DNA of 64,000 bases from Pseudomonas caricapapayae (GTDB lineage: Bacteria > Pseudomonadota > Gammaproteobacteria > Pseudomonadales > Pseudomonadaceae). Positions 60,141 through 64,000 of the stretch are shown here, one piece after another; position 1 is the stretch's first letter; every line of letters starts with the position of its first letter. The stretch covers positions 62,001 to 126,000 of the forward strand of contig NZ_LJPW01000146.1 of NCBI RefSeq assembly GCF_001400735.1, in the 5' to 3' direction. The notes beneath the pieces are model-generated. The model was not told the DNA's origin. It saw only the letters and a program-made list of their open reading frames with translations, and made no database searches. Both the position numbers and the translations under genes were made by a program.

Positions 60141-60932
60141 TTAGGTTGGCTGAGCGGTTTTTGCGCCGCGACGTTGACGACGGACCAGTTCACTTGCCAG
60201 GGCCAGGTAGGCCAGTGCACCGCGAGATGACTTGTCATACGCCAGCACAGGCATGCCGAAACTCGGTGCTTCGGCCAGGCGAATGTTTCTCGGGATCACG
60301 GTGTCGTACAGCTGCTCGCCAAAGTGTTCCTTGAGCTGCGCGGAAACATCATTGATCAGGCTCAGCCGCGGATCATACATCGTGCGCAGCAGACCTTCGA
60401 TCTTCAACTGCGGATTGAGCAATTCACCGATGCGCTTGATGTTATCCACAAGGTCGCTAAGACCTTCGAGCGCAAAGTATTCACACTGCATGGGGATAAT
60501 TACACCGTCCGCCGCAACCAGTGCGTTCAGGGTCAGCATCGACAAAGAGGGCGGGCAGTCGATCAGAATGTAATCGTAATTCTCGCGGATAGGTGCCAGC
60601 GCATTGCGCAGACGACTCTCTTTCATCTGCATTTCCAACAGAACCACCTCGCCCGCCGTCAAATCACGGTTGGCCGGAAGCAGTTGGTAACCACCGTGCT
60701 CGGAAAACTGCATGGCCTGACCCAGATCGCATTCACCGATCAACAGGTCGTAGACCGAGTTTTCCAGATTGTGTTTATCGACACCGCTGCCCATGGTCGC
60801 ATTGCCCTGGGGATCAAGGTCGATCAACAGCACACGGCGCTTGGTTGCGACCAGTGACGCGGCGAGGTTGATACATGTGGTGGTCTTGCCTACCCCACCT
60901 TTTTGGTTCGCTATCGCGAATACCTTAGCCAT
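60141..60932 (-). CDS. parA: Chromosome partitioning ATPase ParA
   Basis: The 263-residue Walker-type ATPase that moves ParB-parS complexes over the nucleoid. The deviant Walker A KGGVGKTT (about 10-17) and DLDPQGN (about 38-44) are intact, with no N-terminal DNA-binding extension (Soj type). It lies 18 bp after rsmG. Confidence 0.97.
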   Translation of the reverse strand: MAKVFAIANQKGGVGKTTTCINLAASLVATKRRVLLIDLDPQGNATMGSGVDKHNLENSVYDLLIGECDLGQAMQFSEHGGYQLLPANRDLTAGEVVLLEMQMKESRLRNALAPIRENYDYILIDCPPSLSMLTLNALVAADGVIIPMQCEYFALEGLSDLVDNIKRIGELLNPQLKIEGLLRTMYDPRLSLINDVSAQLKEHFGEQLYDTVIPRNIRLAEAPSFGMPVLAYDKSSRGALAYLALASELVRRQRRGAKTAQPT

Positions 60933-60950
60933 TCTTGCTTGTGTTCCCCG

Positions 60951-61595
60951 TCATGCCGTGCGGCGCAGTATCAGCAGATGGCGTTGGCCTTGGCAACCCG
61001 GAACGGTCAAGGCGTGTGCGCTATCGAGGTGAAAATCCGAGGGCAATGCTACCAGCTCATCGTCAGGATGCAGCCCTTTCATTGCCAGCCAGCGTGTATT
61101 CACGTCGCCCATGTGGCGGGTCCAGCCCGTGAAGTCTTCCAGGCTGCTGAATGCACGGGAGATGATCCCGTCGAACGGCACATCGGGCTGATAACTTTCT
61201 GCACGGCTGTGGATAACTTCAAGATTATCCAGTTTCAGCTCCAGTTTGACCTGGGTCTGAAAGCGGGTCTTCTTGCCGTTGCTGTCCAGCAGCGCCACTT
61301 TGCGCTGCGGAAACAGGATGGCCATGGGAATGCCGGGCATCCCACCGCCGCTGCCGACGTCGATCCAGCGTGTCCCGTCGATGAACGGCACTACGCTGAG
61401 ACTGTCGAGCAGGTGCCTCGATACCATTTCGTCCGGATTGCGCACCGCGGTCAGGTTGTAGGCCTTGTTCCACTTGATCAACAGCGCCAGATACGCCAGC
61501 AGTTGCTCGTGCTGGAGCGGGGTGAGGTCAATCCCCAACTCCCGGGCACCGGTGGATAACTCTTGGGCGTGTTGCGGGGTGACCATAGAACTCAA
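60951..61595 (-). CDS. rsmG: 16S rRNA (guanine-527-N7) methyltransferase
   Basis: A 214-residue SAM enzyme that methylates G527 of 16S rRNA. The SAM motif [11 protein letters not shown] (about 78-88) and the [12 protein letters not shown] segment (about 37-48) are family marks. A TTG at 61595 overlaps the mnmG stop by 4 bases (TTGA) and gives MSSMVTP; the ATG at 61586 is the alternative. Confidence 0.95.
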   Translation of the reverse strand: MSSMVTPQHAQELSTGARELGIDLTPLQHEQLLAYLALLIKWNKAYNLTAVRNPDEMVSRHLLDSLSVVPFIDGTRWIDVGSGGGMPGIPMAILFPQRKVALLDSNGKKTRFQTQVKLELKLDNLEVIHSRAESYQPDVPFDGIISRAFSSLEDFTGWTRHMGDVNTRWLAMKGLHPDDELVALPSDFHLDSAHALTVPGCQGQRHLLILRRTA

Positions 61596-63487
61596 GCGCT
61601 TTGCTCCAACTGACGGCCCGCGCCGCGTTTTTTCAAATGAATCATCAACAGGGAAATCGCTGCGGGTGTGACGCCGGGTATGCGCGAAGCCTGCCCGAGT
61701 GTTTCCGGACGAGTTATCCCCAGCTTGCTCTGGATTTCCTTGGACAGACCGGAAATGCCGGCGTAATCGATATCTTCTGGCAAACGCGTGTCTTCGCTGG
61801 CCCGAAGCCGGGCAATTTCATCTTGCTGACGGTCGATGTAACCGGCGTATTTTGTCTTGATCTCGACCTGCTCGGCCACCTGTGGATCGGTGCAGCCCTG
61901 ACCGGTAACGGCAATCAGGCTCGCATAGTCGATTTCCGGGCGGGTCAGCAGATTGAGCAGGTTGTATTCATGGGTCAGTGGCGTGCCGAAGTGTGCGGCA
62001 ATTGCATCGCCCTGTTCGGTACCGGGACGCACCCAGGTACTTTTCAAGCGCTGTTCTTCCAGCGCGATGCTTTCGCGTTTGGTACAGAACGCAGCCCAGC
62101 GGGCGTCATCGACCAAGCCCAGTTCACGGCCTTTTTCGGTAAGTCGCAGGTCCGCGTTGTCTTCACGCAGGATCAAACGGTATTCGGCCCTGGACGTGAA
62201 CATCCGGTAAGGCTCTTGCGTACCGAGCGTGATCAGGTCATCGACCAGAACGCCGATGTACGCTTCATCGCGACGCGGGCACCAGCTGTCTCGACCTTGT
62301 GCACGCAGTGCGGCGTTGGTCCCGGCCAGCAAACCCTGGGCACCGGCCTCTTCGTAGCCGGTTGTACCGTTGATCTGACCAGCAAAGAACAGACCGCCGA
62401 TGACTTTGGTTTCCAGGCTGTATTTCAAATCACGCGGATCGAAATAGTCGTATTCGATGGCGTAACCAGGGCGAACGATGTGTGCGTTTTCCATACCGCG
62501 AATCGACCGGACGATCTGCAGTTGCACATCGAATGGCAACGAGGTGGAAATCCCGTTCGGGTACAGCTCGTGGGTAGTCAGTCCTTCAGGCTCGATGAAG
62601 ACCTGGTGGCTTTCCTTGTCGGCAAACCGGTGGATCTTGTCTTCGATCGATGGGCAATAGCGCGGACCAATGCCCTCGATCACGCCTGAATACATCGGCG
62701 ACCGATCAAGGTTGGAGGCAATGATTTCGTGAGTACGGGCGTTGGTGTGGGTAATCCAGCAGCTCACCTGCGGCGGATGTTGTTCCTTGGAGCCCAGGAA
62801 CGACATGACCGGAATCGGCGTGTCGCCCGGTTGCTCGGTCATCACCGAGAAATCGACAGAACGCCCGTCAATGCGCGGCGGGGTACCGGTTTTCAGTCGG
62901 CCTACGCGCAGTGGCAGTTCGCGTAACCGGTGAGCAAGTGCGATCGAGGGAGGATCACCTGCGCGGCCACCTGAATAGTTCTGCATACCAATGTGGATAA
63001 GTCCGCCAAGGAACGTACCTGTGGTCAACACCACGGAATCGGCAAATATGCGCATACCCATCTGGGTCACCACGCCGCGGACCTGATCCTGTTCGACGAT
63101 CAGGTCATCGCAGGCCTGTTGAAATATCCACAGGTTGGGCTGATTTTCGAGAGTCTCGCGGATAGCTGCCTTGTACAGCACGCGATCGGCTTGCGCACGG
63201 GTTGCACGTACGGCCGGCCCCTTGCGGCTGTTCAGCACGCGAAACTGGATGCCGCCCCTGTCGGTAGCCATGGCCATGGCACCGCCCAAGGCGTCGATTT
63301 CCTTGACCAGGTGGCTTTTACCGATACCACCGATGGCAGGGTTGCAACTCATCTGGCCGAGTGTTTCCACGTTGTGGGTCAGCAACAGGGTTTTGACACC
63401 CATGCGTGCCGACGCCAGTGCGGCCTCGGTACCGGCATGACCGCCACCGATGACGATCACTTCAAAACGGGAAGGGAAATCCACCAC
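61592..63487 (-). CDS. mnmG: tRNA U34 carboxymethylaminomethyl synthase subunit MnmG
   Basis: The 631-residue FAD protein (GidA) that, with MnmE, modifies wobble uridine 34 of certain tRNAs. The FAD motif [10 protein letters not shown] (about 13-22), the conserved Cys in SCNPAIGG (about 47-54) and the C-terminal helical domain that docks MnmE are present. It heads the run mnmG-rsmG-parA-parB. The region upstream is origin-like. Confidence 0.97.
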   Translation of the reverse strand: MVDFPSRFEVIVIGGGHAGTEAALASARMGVKTLLLTHNVETLGQMSCNPAIGGIGKSHLVKEIDALGGAMAMATDRGGIQFRVLNSRKGPAVRATRAQADRVLYKAAIRETLENQPNLWIFQQACDDLIVEQDQVRGVVTQMGMRIFADSVVLTTGTFLGGLIHIGMQNYSGGRAGDPPSIALAHRLRELPLRVGRLKTGTPPRIDGRSVDFSVMTEQPGDTPIPVMSFLGSKEQHPPQVSCWITHTNARTHEIIASNLDRSPMYSGVIEGIGPRYCPSIEDKIHRFADKESHQVFIEPEGLTTHELYPNGISTSLPFDVQLQIVRSIRGMENAHIVRPGYAIEYDYFDPRDLKYSLETKVIGGLFFAGQINGTTGYEEAGAQGLLAGTNAALRAQGRDSWCPRRDEAYIGVLVDDLITLGTQEPYRMFTSRAEYRLILREDNADLRLTEKGRELGLVDDARWAAFCTKRESIALEEQRLKSTWVRPGTEQGDAIAAHFGTPLTHEYNLLNLLTRPEIDYASLIAVTGQGCTDPQVAEQVEIKTKYAGYIDRQQDEIARLRASEDTRLPEDIDYAGISGLSKEIQSKLGITRPETLGQASRIPGVTPAAISLLMIHLKKRGAGRQLEQSA

Positions 63488-64000
63488 GCACCTCGTGCCT
63501 GTTGTCGATGAGAAATTGGGATAGCTGACAAGTATAGGGACTTACCCCACCTGAATGAAACCCGTTGGACAAAATTTAACCAGCTGTGGAAAACTCACGA
63601 ATAAAGAAAATAAAAAGGAAAGAAAGTTTATAAAGCCTTGTTTTTATGTTTATTCTTACTGAGCCACCATTCTGTGGATAGATCGCCACAGGCCTTTATT
63701 TTCAGTGTGTACAGAGATTCAAAAGTCTGTGTTCATGTGGGTATGAGGGGGTTGGATAACCGTCCTGAGCCTGTTGATAAGATAACCACTTGTCCACAGG
63801 GCGATTTATCTTCAGGTTTGCACCCTGCTTACCCACCGAGCTAAGGGGCGGTTATTCACAGGGCTTAATCCACAAAAAAAGGCTCTTCAGCAAAAATCGG
63901 GCGCGGAAAATCCCTCTCTCGGGCATTTCTACTCGTCAGATTCAGGTGTTGAGGCAAAGTAAAGGAGGACAATGGCGGAGCATGTGGATAACGCTGCAGC
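63488..64000. other. mnmG-side A+T-rich region with DnaA boxes (oriC-like)
   Basis: No gene is supported. A 60-bp stretch (63601-63660) has only 12 G/C. DnaA boxes of TTATCCACA type lie at 63585-63593 (TTTTCCACA, minus), 63673-63681 (one mismatch), 63790-63798 (one mismatch), 63852-63860 (TTATTCACA), 63866-63874 (one mismatch) and 63983-63991 (perfect, minus). The layout resembles the oriC beside gidA of enterobacteria. The usual Pseudomonas origin by dnaA should be a few kb further right. Confidence 0.6.

Noticed and set aside
63638-63844. Plus-strand 68-codon frame upstream of mnmG
   Set aside because: It lies inside the A+T-rich DnaA-box region, lacks a good start signal and shows no protein-like features.

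Overview
The window reads as chromosomal DNA of a plant-associated Pseudomonas, most likely of the P. syringae complex, from the replication-origin side of the chromosome. Three things support this: the order glmU-atpCDGAHFEBI-parB-parA-rsmG-mnmG at the right end, which is the usual Pseudomonas order next to dnaA/oriC; a textbook HrpL-type hrp box in front of a chaperone/effector pair, typical of P. syringae type III secretion; and dispersed intergenic repeats of Pseudomonas type. No rRNA, tRNA, CRISPR array, intact insertion sequence or prophage was seen.

Layout. 1-6 kb: a zinc-starvation cluster (two COG0523 GTPases, a DUF1826 protein, two small secreted proteins, an AmiC-type amidase) around a bidirectional Zur operator, followed by a perfect parS site. 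6-10.4 kb: cardiolipin synthase, an antitoxin/Fic toxin pair and cyclopropane fatty acid synthase. 10.6-16.6 kb: an overlapping four-gene minus-strand operon of three SPFH (HflK/HflC-like) membrane proteins and a P1B-type ATPase, with a second Zur-like box upstream. 17.2-24.8 kb: opgD, a lower-G+C island with an HrpL-controlled effector/chaperone operon bordered by repeats, then an O-antigen-polymerase-like protein and an OafA-type acyltransferase. 24.9-34.2 kb: a two-component system transcribed with an ABC transporter that has no binding protein, then two chemoreceptors. 34.6-40.3 kb: Mn-catalase, APS kinase, a diiron-oxygenase-like/methyltransferase pair and a VOC protein. 40.4-45.4 kb: a TonB receptor plus BtuFCD-like ABC system under a third Zur box. 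45.5-47.1 kb: two metabolic enzymes. 47.5-51.9 kb: glmS, glmR and glmU around a REP/REPIN patch. 52-63.5 kb: the complete ATP synthase operon, parAB, rsmG and mnmG. 63.5-64 kb: an A+T-rich region dense in DnaA boxes.

How it fits together. The strongest theme is metal homeostasis. Three sites close to the known Zur operator (and one weaker) sit before GTPase metallochaperone-like genes, the SPFH/P-type ATPase operon and a TonB/ABC uptake system, which together look like one zinc-limitation regulon spread over 40 kb. The second theme is chromosome maintenance: parAB, a parS site and an origin-like region beside mnmG. The best candidates for undescribed biology are the SPFH/ATPase operon with its His-rich leader, the papain-like candidate effector, the long Fic antitoxin and the diiron-oxygenase/methyltransferase pair. 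All database-level identities are from recognition of sequence features only; no search was run.
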